A stretch of DNA of 52,911 nt. Source: an uncultured Clostridia bacterium (GTDB lineage: Bacteria > Bacillota > Clostridia > TANB77 > CAG-508). Under the pieces are notes generated by a model. It ran no database searches, was not told the DNA's origin, and saw only the letters and a program-made list of their open reading frames with translations. The DNA lies in NCBI GenBank assembly GCA_934130935.1, contig CAKOYQ010000012.1, forward strand, positions 1 to 52,911, read 5' to 3'. This document shows, in pieces, positions 8,052 through 15,802 of the stretch. Within the stretch, counting starts at the first letter, position 1. Every line of letters starts with the position of its first letter. The translations under genes were made by a program, and so were the position numbers.

Positions 8052-10004
8052 TTACATCTTAATAACCAACTTGTCAAATTTCGAATTAATATATTTTTTC
8101 AATTTAATCATAAATTCATCTGGTTGAATTTCCTTTTTAGCAACCATATCTAATCCCTTTTCCCAACTTGCTGTAAGTTTTGGATTAAGCATATCAGGCA
8201 TAGAATAAAAAACAACATCATAAATTGCTTCACCTTTTTTAGTTGGTGTAACTATCTGAGTTTTAGAATTTATTTCTATGTACTTAATTTTTTCTAATTT
8301 TTTTATAATTTCTCCACGAGTCGCTGATGTACCAATACCAGCTCCTTTAATTTGTTCTCTTAATTCTTCATCTTCTATAAGTTTCCCCGCATTTTCCATT
8401 GCCAAAATTATTGAACCAGAATTATATCTTGATGGAGGCGAAGTTTCTGCATCTTTTATTTCATAATTTTTAACTTCAACTTCTTGGCCTTTTTTCAAAT
8501 CTTTAAAAACATCTAAATTATTTTCAAATTTTTGCTCATCATTTTCCACAGTTTGTGTCTTATCTGTGGATTGTTTATTTGTATTTTTAGGTTTTAAGAC
8601 TTCTAAATAGCCTAAATCTGTACATACTTTTCCACTTGCATTAAATGTCTCATTTTCTACACTAACTGTTAAAGATACCCTATTATATTGTGCAGGAGGA
8701 TAAAATATTGCTATAAATCTTTTTACTATAACATTATAAACTTGTTTCTGTAAATCAGGTAATTTATCAAAATTTTCAAAGCCTTGTCCTGTTGGAATAA
8801 TTGCATAATGGTCTGTTATTTTGCTATCATTGACATACTTTGTTTTTAGCAAATTAGTCGAATATTTTTCACTAATCATTTTATTTAAAAGACCTTGAAC
8901 CTCTTCATTTTTATAACCTTTAACCAATCCATTCAAATTTTTAGATATCTCTTTTGCAACAGCACTAGAAAGAACTCTTGCATCAGTTCTAGGATATGTA
9001 ACTAATTTCTTTTCATATAAATTTTGAATTATCTCTAATGTCTCGTCAGGTTTTATTTTAAATCTTTTGGTACATTCATTTTGAACCTCAGCTAAATTAA
9101 ATAATAATGGTGCATTTTCTTTTTGTTTTGATTTTTTTAATTCAGTAATAGTTGCTTTTTTTCCTGCCAAACTGGTAATAAAGTTTTTTGCATCTTCTTC
9201 TTTTTTAAATCCACTCTCATTATATAATTTAGCACTCTCAAAAAGTTTCGATTTTTCATTAACTTTCCATTCAGCCTTAAATGAACCATCTTGATTTCCA
9301 AACTCACCAATTATTTTATAATATTTTGTCTTTACAAAATTTCTAATTTCTCTTTCTCTTGATACTACCATCCCCAAAACACAAGTCATCACTCTACCAA
9401 CTGATATTGATGCCCTATCTTCCTGAATTTGATTAGCAACTCTTCTACCATAAATAATTGTAAGCAATCTTGAAAAATTAATACCTATAAGATAATCTTC
9501 TTTAGCTCTTAAATATGCTGAATCTGACAAACTATCATATTCGCTTTCGTCTTTGGCTTCTCTAATACCTCTTTGTATTTCTTCTTCTGTTTGAGAATCT
9601 ATCCAAACTCTTTTAATTTTAGCATTTGGGTTTGGTTTTGCCATCATAAAAACCAATCTTTGTATGTACTCTCCTTCTCTTCCTGAGTCACCTGCATTAT
9701 ATATTTCTTCTACATCTTCCCTTTGTAGCAAACTTTGAACAATTTTAAATTGATTTTGCACAGCTGGTATAATTTCATATTTCCATTCTTGTGGTATAAA
9801 AGGTAATGTATCTAACCTCCAAAATTTTAGTTTCTCGTCATAAACTTCTGGATAACTCATTGTAACTAAATGTCCAACACACCAAGTTATTATCCATTCA
9901 TCTGATTCTATATAACCATTTTTCCTATTTGCTGTAATTTTTAATACTTTTGCAAACTCCATAGCAACTGACGGTTTTTCAGTTATTAATAATTTTTTAG
10001 ACAT
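8052..10004 (-). CDS. topB: DNA topoisomerase III
   Basis: Type IA topoisomerase acting in decatenation and resolution of recombination intermediates. The 650 residues start with the Toprim strand KKLLITEKPSVA. The signature AGDSGREGEYIQRLV carries the acidic metal-binding residues, and the active-site tyrosine is in LVTYPRTDAR (about Y337). The C-terminal GAGIGTSATRGEI segment is typical of TopB. No Cys4 zinc ribbons are present, unlike TopA at 456-2435. The start follows AAGGAGG. It lies 52 bases after the HD-domain gene on the same strand, so the two may be co-transcribed. Length and motifs indicate the chromosomal form, though TopB relatives also occur on conjugative elements; no other mobility gene is seen. 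Confidence 0.93.
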   Translation of the reverse strand: MSKKLLITEKPSVAMEFAKVLKITANRKNGYIESDEWIITWCVGHLVTMSYPEVYDEKLKFWRLDTLPFIPQEWKYEIIPAVQNQFKIVQSLLQREDVEEIYNAGDSGREGEYIQRLVFMMAKPNPNAKIKRVWIDSQTEEEIQRGIREAKDESEYDSLSDSAYLRAKEDYLIGINFSRLLTIIYGRRVANQIQEDRASISVGRVMTCVLGMVVSREREIRNFVKTKYYKIIGEFGNQDGSFKAEWKVNEKSKLFESAKLYNESGFKKEEDAKNFITSLAGKKATITELKKSKQKENAPLLFNLAEVQNECTKRFKIKPDETLEIIQNLYEKKLVTYPRTDARVLSSAVAKEISKNLNGLVKGYKNEEVQGLLNKMISEKYSTNLLKTKYVNDSKITDHYAIIPTGQGFENFDKLPDLQKQVYNVIVKRFIAIFYPPAQYNRVSLTVSVENETFNASGKVCTDLGYLEVLKPKNTNKQSTDKTQTVENDEQKFENNLDVFKDLKKGQEVEVKNYEIKDAETSPPSRYNSGSIILAMENAGKLIEDEELREQIKGAGIGTSATRGEIIKKLEKIKYIEINSKTQIVTPTKKGEAIYDVVFYSMPDMLNPKLTASWEKGLDMVAKKEIQPDEFMIKLKKYINSKFDKLVIKM

Positions 10005-10056
10005 TTAGCCACCTCCTTAGTATCAGTTATAAGACTTTTGTAACAATTAATTTATA

Positions 10057-10824
10057 TTATATGGTTTTTAATTTAATATATTCATTTGCTCTAATTCTTA
10101 TTTTTTCTACCTCATTTTTGGTATATTTATCTTTAATATCATATCGATCTAAAATCTTATTTATATAATTTTCTTTTTTCATTATCTCTAAGCTTTCTTT
10201 AAAATTGATATCAAATATAAAAGCTATTACAGTTATTATTTTATTTATTGAATTCTCTGTTCTTTCTTTTTTTCTTCTTTTTATTAGTTTATTTTGATTA
10301 AATTGTTTTATTACATCTTCTGTAATAGTTGAATTTTCTACTATCTCTTCATTTCCCTGCCAAAACATTTCTACTGCTTCAAATAAAATATCTATTTTAT
10401 CAGCATCTCTAATTATTTTTGCAAACAATTCTTCTTTTTCCGAAAGTCCATCTTCCATTTTATATTTATTATGGTTCTTTACAGCCTTTATTATTATTTC
10501 ATCATATTGTGGTAGTTCTACATATTTTCTTATTTCTTTTTTTAAAATTTTTGCACCATAATCTCCATGGTCTATACTATCTAAATCTCTAAATGTTTTA
10601 TACTTGGTATATTGTTCAAATCGTGCTATATCATGTAATAGTCCTATTAAAGCTGCTAATTTAATTTCTTCCTGATTCAATTTCAAATCTCTAGCTATTT
10701 CTTCAGATATTTGCATTACCCTTAATGAATGTTTTTGTTTTCCGTCTAAATTTTCGTCAGTCAAGTCATAATTTTCAGTATATTTTATAAATTCCTCTTT
10801 TGCATTTTCCATATTTATATCCAT
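10057..10824 (-). CDS. HD-domain metal-dependent phosphohydrolase
   Basis: Predicted 255-residue HD/PDEase-type hydrolase. The metal-binding residues appear as the H of KHSLRVMQISEEIA, the HD of GLLHDIARFEQY and the H of DHGDYGAKIL, with a later conserved D in IIRDADKID. The substrate cannot be inferred; relatives act on nucleotides or phosphodiesters. The start chosen is the ATG with AGAGG 10 bases upstream; a GTG 21 bases earlier has no ribosome binding site. A divergent promoter pair with leuS lies upstream, and topB follows on the same strand. No membrane segment is seen. Confidence 0.85.
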   Translation of the reverse strand: MDINMENAKEEFIKYTENYDLTDENLDGKQKHSLRVMQISEEIARDLKLNQEEIKLAALIGLLHDIARFEQYTKYKTFRDLDSIDHGDYGAKILKKEIRKYVELPQYDEIIIKAVKNHNKYKMEDGLSEKEELFAKIIRDADKIDILFEAVEMFWQGNEEIVENSTITEDVIKQFNQNKLIKRRKKERTENSINKIITVIAFIFDINFKESLEIMKKENYINKILDRYDIKDKYTKNEVEKIRIRANEYIKLKTI

Positions 10825-10865
10825 TTCTAATGAACCTCTTTTCACATATCTATCCCGTGCTATTT

Positions 10866-10894
10866 ATTTTATATTTTAAAAGTCTATTTGTCAA
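10866..10894 (-). promoter_or_regulatory. Promoter of the HD gene / topB
   Basis: Minus strand: TTGACA (10889-10894), 17-base spacer, TAAAAT (10866-10871). Confidence 0.65.
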
Positions 10895-10912
10895 TAAATA
10901 TTTCCATTTTCA

Positions 10913-10941
10913 TTGACTTTCGGCTATTTTGCTAGTATAAT
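10913..10941 (+). promoter_or_regulatory. leuS promoter
   Basis: TTGACT (10913-10918), 17-base spacer, TATAAT (10936-10941). The leader to the ATG at 10979 is only about 30 bases, too short for a T-box, so leuS is not T-box regulated here. Confidence 0.75.
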
Positions 10942-10978
10942 CGATATATTAAAATATATACATGGAAGGAGAATTTAT

Positions 10979-13369
10979 ATGTCATATAATTTTAGAGAAA
11001 TAGAAAAAAAATGGCAAAAATATTGGGACGAACATAAAACATTTTATACAGATGTATGGGATTTTTCAAAGCCAAAATACTATGCATTAGACATGTTTCC
11101 TTACCCATCAGGACAAGGTCTACACGTTGGACATCCAGAAGGATATACAGCAACAGACATATTGTCAAGAATGAAAAGAATGCAAGGCTATAATGTATTA
11201 CATCCAATGGGATTTGATTCATTTGGACTGCCTGCTGAACAATATGCTATAAAAACTGGAAATCATCCAGCAGGATTTACAGAAGCAAATATAGAAACAT
11301 TTACAAAACAGTTAAAAATGCTAGGTTTCTCATTTGATTGGGATAAACAAGTTTCAACATGTGACCCAAATTTTTATAAATGGACTCAATGGATTTTTAA
11401 GCAATTATTTAATGACGGTTTAGCGAAATTAGTTGAAATGCCAGTTAACTGGTGTGAAGAACTTGGATGTGTATTATCAAATGATGAAGTTATTGACGGA
11501 AAAAGTGAAAGAGGTGGATTCCCTGTTGTTCGTAAAAATATGAAGCAATGGGTTTTAGATATACCAAAATATGCTGACATTCTACTAAATGGTCTTGAAG
11601 ATATTGATTGGCCTGAATCAACAAAAGAAATCCAAAAAAATTGGATTGGTCGTAGTGAAGGTGCTGAAGTTAAATTTAAAATTGCAAATACAAACAATCT
11701 AGAATTTACTGTATTTACAACAAGACCTGATACACTTTTTGGTGCAACTTATTGTGTATTAGCACCAGAACTTGAATTAGTTGAAAAAATAACTACAGAT
11801 GCACAAAGGTCTGCAGTTGAAGAATATAAAAAAATAGCAGCTTCAAAATCTGACCTAGAAAGAACTGAATTAAGCAAAGAAAAAACTGGAGTATTTACAG
11901 GAAGTTATGCTATAAATCCTGTAAATGGAAAGGAAATTCCTATTTGGATTTCAGATTATGTATTATCAACTTATGGTACAGGTTGTATTATGGCTGTTCC
12001 AGCCCATGACCAAAGAGATTATGAATTTGCTACAAAATTTGGAATTGAAATTATTCCAGTTCTTGAAGGTGGAGATATTTCAAAAGAAGCATTTACAGGA
12101 GATGGATTACATATAAATTCTGATTTTCTAAATGGACTTAATAAACAAGATGCAATCAAAAAAATCATTGATTGGCTTGAAGAAAAGCAAATTGGAGCTA
12201 AAAAAGTAAATTATAAATTACGTGAATGGATTTTTGCAAGACAACGTTATTGGGGTGAACCTATTCCAATAGTATATATTGATGATGAAATGAAAGCTTT
12301 AGCTGATAGTGATTTACCTCTAGTTTTACCAGAGTTAGATGACTATGCACCATCAAAAACAGGGGCTTCTCCATTAGATAAGGCTACTGATTGGGTTAAT
12401 ACAACTTATGATGGAAAAACCGCAAAAAGAGAAACAAGTACAATGCCTGGTTCTGCTGGTTCAAGCTGGTATTTCTTAAGATATATAGACCCACATAATG
12501 ATAAAGAATTTGCAAATAAAAAATTGCTTGAATACTGGTTACCTGTTGATTTATATGTTGGTGGTCCAGAACATGCAGTTGGACATTTATTGTATTCAAG
12601 ATTTTGGAATAACTATCTTTATAATAAAGGACTTGTCCCTGTTAAAGAACCATTTGCAAAACTTCGCCATCAAGGTATGATTTTAGGTACAAATGGTGAA
12701 AAAATGAGTAAGTCAAAAGGAAATGTTATTAATCCTGATGATATGGTTAAAGAATATGGAGCAGATAGTTTAAGACTTTACGAAATGTTTATGGGACCTA
12801 TTGAAAGTGCCAAACCTTGGGATCCAAATGGAATTGATGGTGCTAAAAAGTTCCTAGATAGAGTTTGGAGATTATATGTAGAATCTGGTAAAATTAAAGA
12901 TGAACAAAATAAAAATCTTGAAAAAGTATATCATTTTACAGTAAAAAAAGTAACTAATGATTACGAAACTATGAATTTCAATACAGCTATTTCCCAAATG
13001 ATGATTTTTATTAATAGTGTTAATAAAGAAGAGGTCTTTCCAAAGGAATATGCAGAAGGTTTCTTGAAGTTGTTAAACCCTATTGCACCTCATATTACAG
13101 AAGAGCTTTGGAATATTCTTGGTCATAATGATACAATTACTTATGAACCTTGGCCAATTTATGATGAAGAAAAAACTATTGATGATGAGATTGAAATCCC
13201 TATTCAAGTTAATGGAAAATTAAAAACTACTGTAATGATTGCTTTAGATGAAGATGAATCTTCTGTTAAACAAAAAGTTCATTCTGCTATTGAAGATAAA
13301 CTTGACGGAAAGTCTATTGTTAAAGAAATTTATGTTAAAAATAAAATTTATAATGTAGTAGTAAAATAA
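10979..13369 (+). CDS. leuS: Leucyl-tRNA synthetase
   Basis: Class I aminoacyl-tRNA synthetase charging tRNA-Leu. From the ATG preceded by GGAAGGAG the protein is 796 residues, normal for bacterial LeuRS. The HIGH-type signature is HVGH (49-52) and the KMSKS loop is GEKMSKSKGN (~575). The CP1 editing domain lies between them, with a typical TTRPDTLFGATYCVLAPE segment (the T-rich editing pocket) and GTGCIMAVPAHDQRDYEFA. An anticodon-binding domain follows, ending in a ubiquitin-like C-terminal piece. It is transcribed alone on the plus strand from its own promoter and ends at a strong hairpin (13374-13400). Confidence 0.97.
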   Translation: MSYNFREIEKKWQKYWDEHKTFYTDVWDFSKPKYYALDMFPYPSGQGLHVGHPEGYTATDILSRMKRMQGYNVLHPMGFDSFGLPAEQYAIKTGNHPAGFTEANIETFTKQLKMLGFSFDWDKQVSTCDPNFYKWTQWIFKQLFNDGLAKLVEMPVNWCEELGCVLSNDEVIDGKSERGGFPVVRKNMKQWVLDIPKYADILLNGLEDIDWPESTKEIQKNWIGRSEGAEVKFKIANTNNLEFTVFTTRPDTLFGATYCVLAPELELVEKITTDAQRSAVEEYKKIAASKSDLERTELSKEKTGVFTGSYAINPVNGKEIPIWISDYVLSTYGTGCIMAVPAHDQRDYEFATKFGIEIIPVLEGGDISKEAFTGDGLHINSDFLNGLNKQDAIKKIIDWLEEKQIGAKKVNYKLREWIFARQRYWGEPIPIVYIDDEMKALADSDLPLVLPELDDYAPSKTGASPLDKATDWVNTTYDGKTAKRETSTMPGSAGSSWYFLRYIDPHNDKEFANKKLLEYWLPVDLYVGGPEHAVGHLLYSRFWNNYLYNKGLVPVKEPFAKLRHQGMILGTNGEKMSKSKGNVINPDDMVKEYGADSLRLYEMFMGPIESAKPWDPNGIDGAKKFLDRVWRLYVESGKIKDEQNKNLEKVYHFTVKKVTNDYETMNFNTAISQMMIFINSVNKEEVFPKEYAEGFLKLLNPIAPHITEELWNILGHNDTITYEPWPIYDEEKTIDDEIEIPIQVNGKLKTTVMIALDEDESSVKQKVHSAIEDKLDGKSIVKEIYVKNKIYNVVVK

Positions 13370-13373
13370 GATT

Positions 13374-13402
13374 AGACGGTGTCCAAATAGGACACCGTCT
13401 TT
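13374..13402 (+). terminator. leuS terminator
   Basis: GACGGTGTCC and GGACACCGTC form a hairpin followed by TTTTTCT. It lies between the convergent ends of leuS and the orphan gene at 13418; the reverse side has a weaker T-run. Confidence 0.85.
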
Positions 13403-13417
13403 TTCTCATGAGTCGTC

Positions 13418-13846
13418 TCACATATTTGTGAGCGTTTTTCTCATCGTAACTACCAACATCGGACTATCATGCTCCAGCCACACATTCATCTCGAACGCGT
13501 GATTGGACCATGTGAAATCAGGTTCTTCCATCTCGAACCCAATCTCCTCCATCTTGTCTGTCGAAACAAGATGAACTGTCACGTCAGGATCTATCGACCT
13601 TAACATTTCATTAATAGCCTCCTCGATTTCATACGCAAACTGCTCTGCTCGATCAGCTCGGGCAAAGTAATATTCTGCTTTTTCTTCTACCCTGAGTTTT
13701 TGCCATTTTTCCTTTCCTTCAGCACTAATTTCTTGTGCCGTGTACTTCATCCGATTTGCTTTCTGCCTGTACTGCTCGGATTTCTCCAAAGCCCGAATTC
13801 TTCGCTCGGTAAGTTCTTCTACCAGTACTTGCAAAGTCATCTTCAT
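13418..13846 (-). CDS. Orphan hypothetical protein, higher-GC cassette 2
   Basis: Predicted 142-residue soluble protein, not recognised. The start is the ATG 5 bases after GGAGGAG. The first ~95 residues are highly charged and helical, rich in Glu, Arg, Lys and Ala (EKSEQYRQKANRMKYTAQE), probably a coiled coil. The C-terminal ~45 residues look like beta strands (VTVHLVSTDK, FEMNVWLEHDSPMLVVTMRK). No enzymatic motif is seen. The gene uses GC-rich codons (GAC, CGA, ACG, CTC) unlike leuS and the glycosylase on either side. Its consensus promoter begins only 2 bases past the glycosylase stop codon, and its end abuts the leuS terminator, so it is packed as a self-contained unit. It has the same style as the cassettes at 7670 and 26327. 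Confidence 0.75.
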   Translation of the reverse strand: MKMTLQVLVEELTERRIRALEKSEQYRQKANRMKYTAQEISAEGKEKWQKLRVEEKAEYYFARADRAEQFAYEIEEAINEMLRSIDPDVTVHLVSTDKMEEIGFEMEEPDFTWSNHAFEMNVWLEHDSPMLVVTMRKTLTNM

Positions 13847-13915
13847 AATATCTCCTCCACATGTTGGTTTCATCAAGAGGCATTTACCTGCTGAGCTTCG
13901 AAAGTTTACATTTTT

Positions 13916-13944
13916 ATTATATCACTTTCCTTTTTTTATGTCAA
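13916..13944 (-). promoter_or_regulatory. Consensus promoter of the orphan gene at 13846
   Basis: Minus strand: perfect TTGACA (13939-13944), 17 bases, perfect TATAAT (13916-13921). The leader is about 65 bases. Confidence 0.8.
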
Positions 13945-13946
13945 AC

Positions 13947-14813
13947 TTATGCTTCTCTTTTCCAATAAAATAGATATTGCTGTGCAATTCCAGCAAGATT
14001 CCCAAATTTCTCATGTGCAAGATTTTCAATCTCTTTTTTATTAACCTTTGTTTCATCTTCATTCTTAATATAAAGTTCATTCATAACACGCCTAACCCAC
14101 ACATCAATCGGAAAAACCTCGAATCTTTTCAATGTAGAAAATAATAATATACAATCAGCTACCTTAGGTCCAACACCAGATAATGTTAAAAGTTGTTCCC
14201 TTATTTCTAAAGTATTAGGATTATTTTGCATTTGTTCTAAATCTACTTTTTTATCCAAAACCATATGGACTGTTTCGTATAAACGTATATCTCTAAAGCC
14301 TGTACCTAATTTTCTGTAATCTTCTACGCCTACATCTTTTAGTTCTTCTACAGTTGGAAATGTATAATACTTTTTCCCATTCCACTCAATTTCTTTTCCA
14401 TAATTTTTAGATAATCTTTCTATTATTCCCTTTATCCTTGGAATATTATTATTAGCTGAAATTATATAAGAAATTATCATTTCCCATAAATCTTGATTTA
14501 AGATTCTTATTCCTTGTCCATATTCTATACTTGTTTTTACATTTTCATCAATAAGTGAAAGCTTTTCTTTTATCTCCTCATAATTGCGATTTAAATCAAA
14601 GTAATCTTCAACTATTTCTTTTATATCTCCATTACACATTCCTATAAATATTATCGTACTTCCTTCTTTTTGTACGTTCATTACATTTCCTTTAAATACT
14701 CCTGTATAACTTCCATCTTCTTGTTTATTCCATCTAAAACACTGCCCACAATCAAATATATCTGCTAATTCAAATGATTGTATATTATCTATTTTATATA
14801 TCTGTTCTTTCAT
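13947..14813 (-). CDS. 8-oxoguanine DNA glycosylase / AP lyase, OGG1-like
   Basis: Bifunctional base-excision enzyme removing oxidised guanine from DNA. The 288 residues have an N-terminal OGG_N-like domain (FDCGQCFRWN near residue 20) and a C-terminal helix-hairpin-helix GPD domain. The catalytic pair is visible: Lys (about K217) in LSGVGPKVADC and Asp (about D237) in FPIDVWVRR, 20 residues apart, close to the spacing in human OGG1. There is no iron-sulphur Cys cluster, which argues against the Nth/MutY group. It starts 21 bases after the HTH regulator gene ends and is probably the last gene of that operon. Confidence 0.92.
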   Translation of the reverse strand: MKEQIYKIDNIQSFELADIFDCGQCFRWNKQEDGSYTGVFKGNVMNVQKEGSTIIFIGMCNGDIKEIVEDYFDLNRNYEEIKEKLSLIDENVKTSIEYGQGIRILNQDLWEMIISYIISANNNIPRIKGIIERLSKNYGKEIEWNGKKYYTFPTVEELKDVGVEDYRKLGTGFRDIRLYETVHMVLDKKVDLEQMQNNPNTLEIREQLLTLSGVGPKVADCILLFSTLKRFEVFPIDVWVRRVMNELYIKNEDETKVNKKEIENLAHEKFGNLAGIAQQYLFYWKREA

Positions 14814-14834
14814 TTTTAACTCTCTTCCTTACAT

Positions 14835-15044
14835 TTAAATATCTTTTTTATATTCTAATATATCCCCTGGTTGACAGTTTAAAACTTCACATATTGATTC
14901 AAGTGTTGAAAATCGTATTGCGCTGACCTTTCCATTTTTTAATTTTGAAAGATTAACATTAGCAACTCCTACTTTTTCTGATAATTCATTTAATGAAATT
15001 TTTCTATCGGCCATCATTCTATCTAATCTTAAAATTATTGGCAT
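14835..15044 (-). CDS. XRE/Cro-family HTH regulator (YozG type)
   Basis: Small DNA-binding protein of 69 residues made almost entirely of one helix-turn-helix domain: KISLNELSEKVGVANVNLSK is the turn and recognition helix region, followed by LESICEVLNCQPGDILEY. The ATG chosen follows GGGGGGAAG; a longer frame starting inside the previous gene is unlikely. It directly follows a DUF2975 membrane protein gene. That pairing is widespread in Firmicutes, where the membrane partner may modulate the regulator. Targets are unknown; self-regulation of the operon is plausible. Confidence 0.9.
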   Translation of the reverse strand: MPIILRLDRMMADRKISLNELSEKVGVANVNLSKLKNGKVSAIRFSTLESICEVLNCQPGDILEYKKDI

Positions 15045-15066
15045 ATTATCTTCCCCCCAGTCCCTT

Positions 15067-15612
15067 TTATACTGTTTCATCAGATTCTATTTGTAATTGA
15101 TAACCATATTTAAATATGTAATACATTATATCTATTGCAAGAACAAATATTAATCCAACATTTATTATAAATGAAGTTGTTATAATCCATAATAACGTTG
15201 CAATGATACTTATTGATTTCATACAGCGTACGTTTTCCTCTGAAAATGGTGTTTTTTTATTTACAGTATTTTTTAACATATTTGATATATTAACCAATAT
15301 AGCCAAAGATAATATTCCTGTTATAGTTGTTAATATCACACTTTCAGATTTCATTTTCTGTATCTGTTCTACTTTATCTGTTAGATTTCCTATAGCATTT
15401 CCCATTTGAATAGTTGCTTCATAACATTTGTTTCCTGCATCTGTTTCTGCTCCATTTAATTGAAATATTATTAATGAAATAATCATTACCATTACTACTA
15501 ATATTATCATCATTGCTACAAGTCCATATACAAACCCACAAATTACTTTATTTAATCTTTCACAACTTTTTAACATTTTCTCTTTTGTATTATTTGAATT
15601 TTCTTTTTTCAT
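15067..15612 (-). CDS. DUF2975-family integral membrane protein
   Basis: Membrane protein of 181 residues with four predicted transmembrane helices: about 28-50 (VYGLVAMMIILVVMVMIISL), 93-112, 130-150 and 155-172. A polar extracytoplasmic loop after the first helix carries NGAETDAGNKCYE. The pattern and the XRE partner gene immediately downstream match the DUF2975 family, whose molecular function is not established. The start has GAGGG upstream and a promoter at 15677-15705. Confidence 0.85.
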   Translation of the reverse strand: MKKENSNNTKEKMLKSCERLNKVICGFVYGLVAMMIILVVMVMIISLIIFQLNGAETDAGNKCYEATIQMGNAIGNLTDKVEQIQKMKSESVILTTITGILSLAILVNISNMLKNTVNKKTPFSEENVRCMKSISIIATLLWIITTSFIINVGLIFVLAIDIMYYIFKYGYQLQIESDETV

Positions 15613-15676
15613 AAAAATATCCCTCTTTCTTTTTTTATTACTATTTATAAAGTGGATCCTTTACTCTACATTATTT

Positions 15677-15705
15677 ATGATACCATGTCTTTTTATTTTT
15701 GTCAA
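15677..15705 (-). promoter_or_regulatory. Promoter of the DUF2975-HTH operon
   Basis: Minus strand: TTGACA (15700-15705), 17-base spacer, TATCAT (15677-15682). Confidence 0.65.
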
Positions 15706-15751
15706 TATCTTTTTTACGTTTTTCGTTAATTTTTTTATTTTTATTGTAAGC

Positions 15752-15784
15752 AAAAAAACAGCCATATTTCTATGGCTATTTTTT
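15752..15784 (-). terminator. Terminator of the Lon-family protease gene
   Basis: AGCCATA/TATGGCT hairpin with T-runs on both sides; on the minus strand TTTTTTT follows directly. It lies 19 bases past the protease stop. Confidence 0.85.
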
Positions 15785-15802
15785 AAGATTTTTGTATAAA
15801 AA

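Noticed and set aside
8052..10004. topB as evidence of a conjugative element
   Set aside because: No relaxase, type IV secretion, integrase or attachment repeats are found around it, and the neighbours are housekeeping genes.
10895..10978. T-box or other leader upstream of leuS
   Set aside because: The promoter leaves only about 30 bases of leader and no GGTGGTACCACG-type sequence is present. aspS likewise has none.
13847..13915. Riboswitch in the leader of the orphan gene at 13846
   Set aside because: The leader is ~65 bases and I could not match it to any known riboswitch core.
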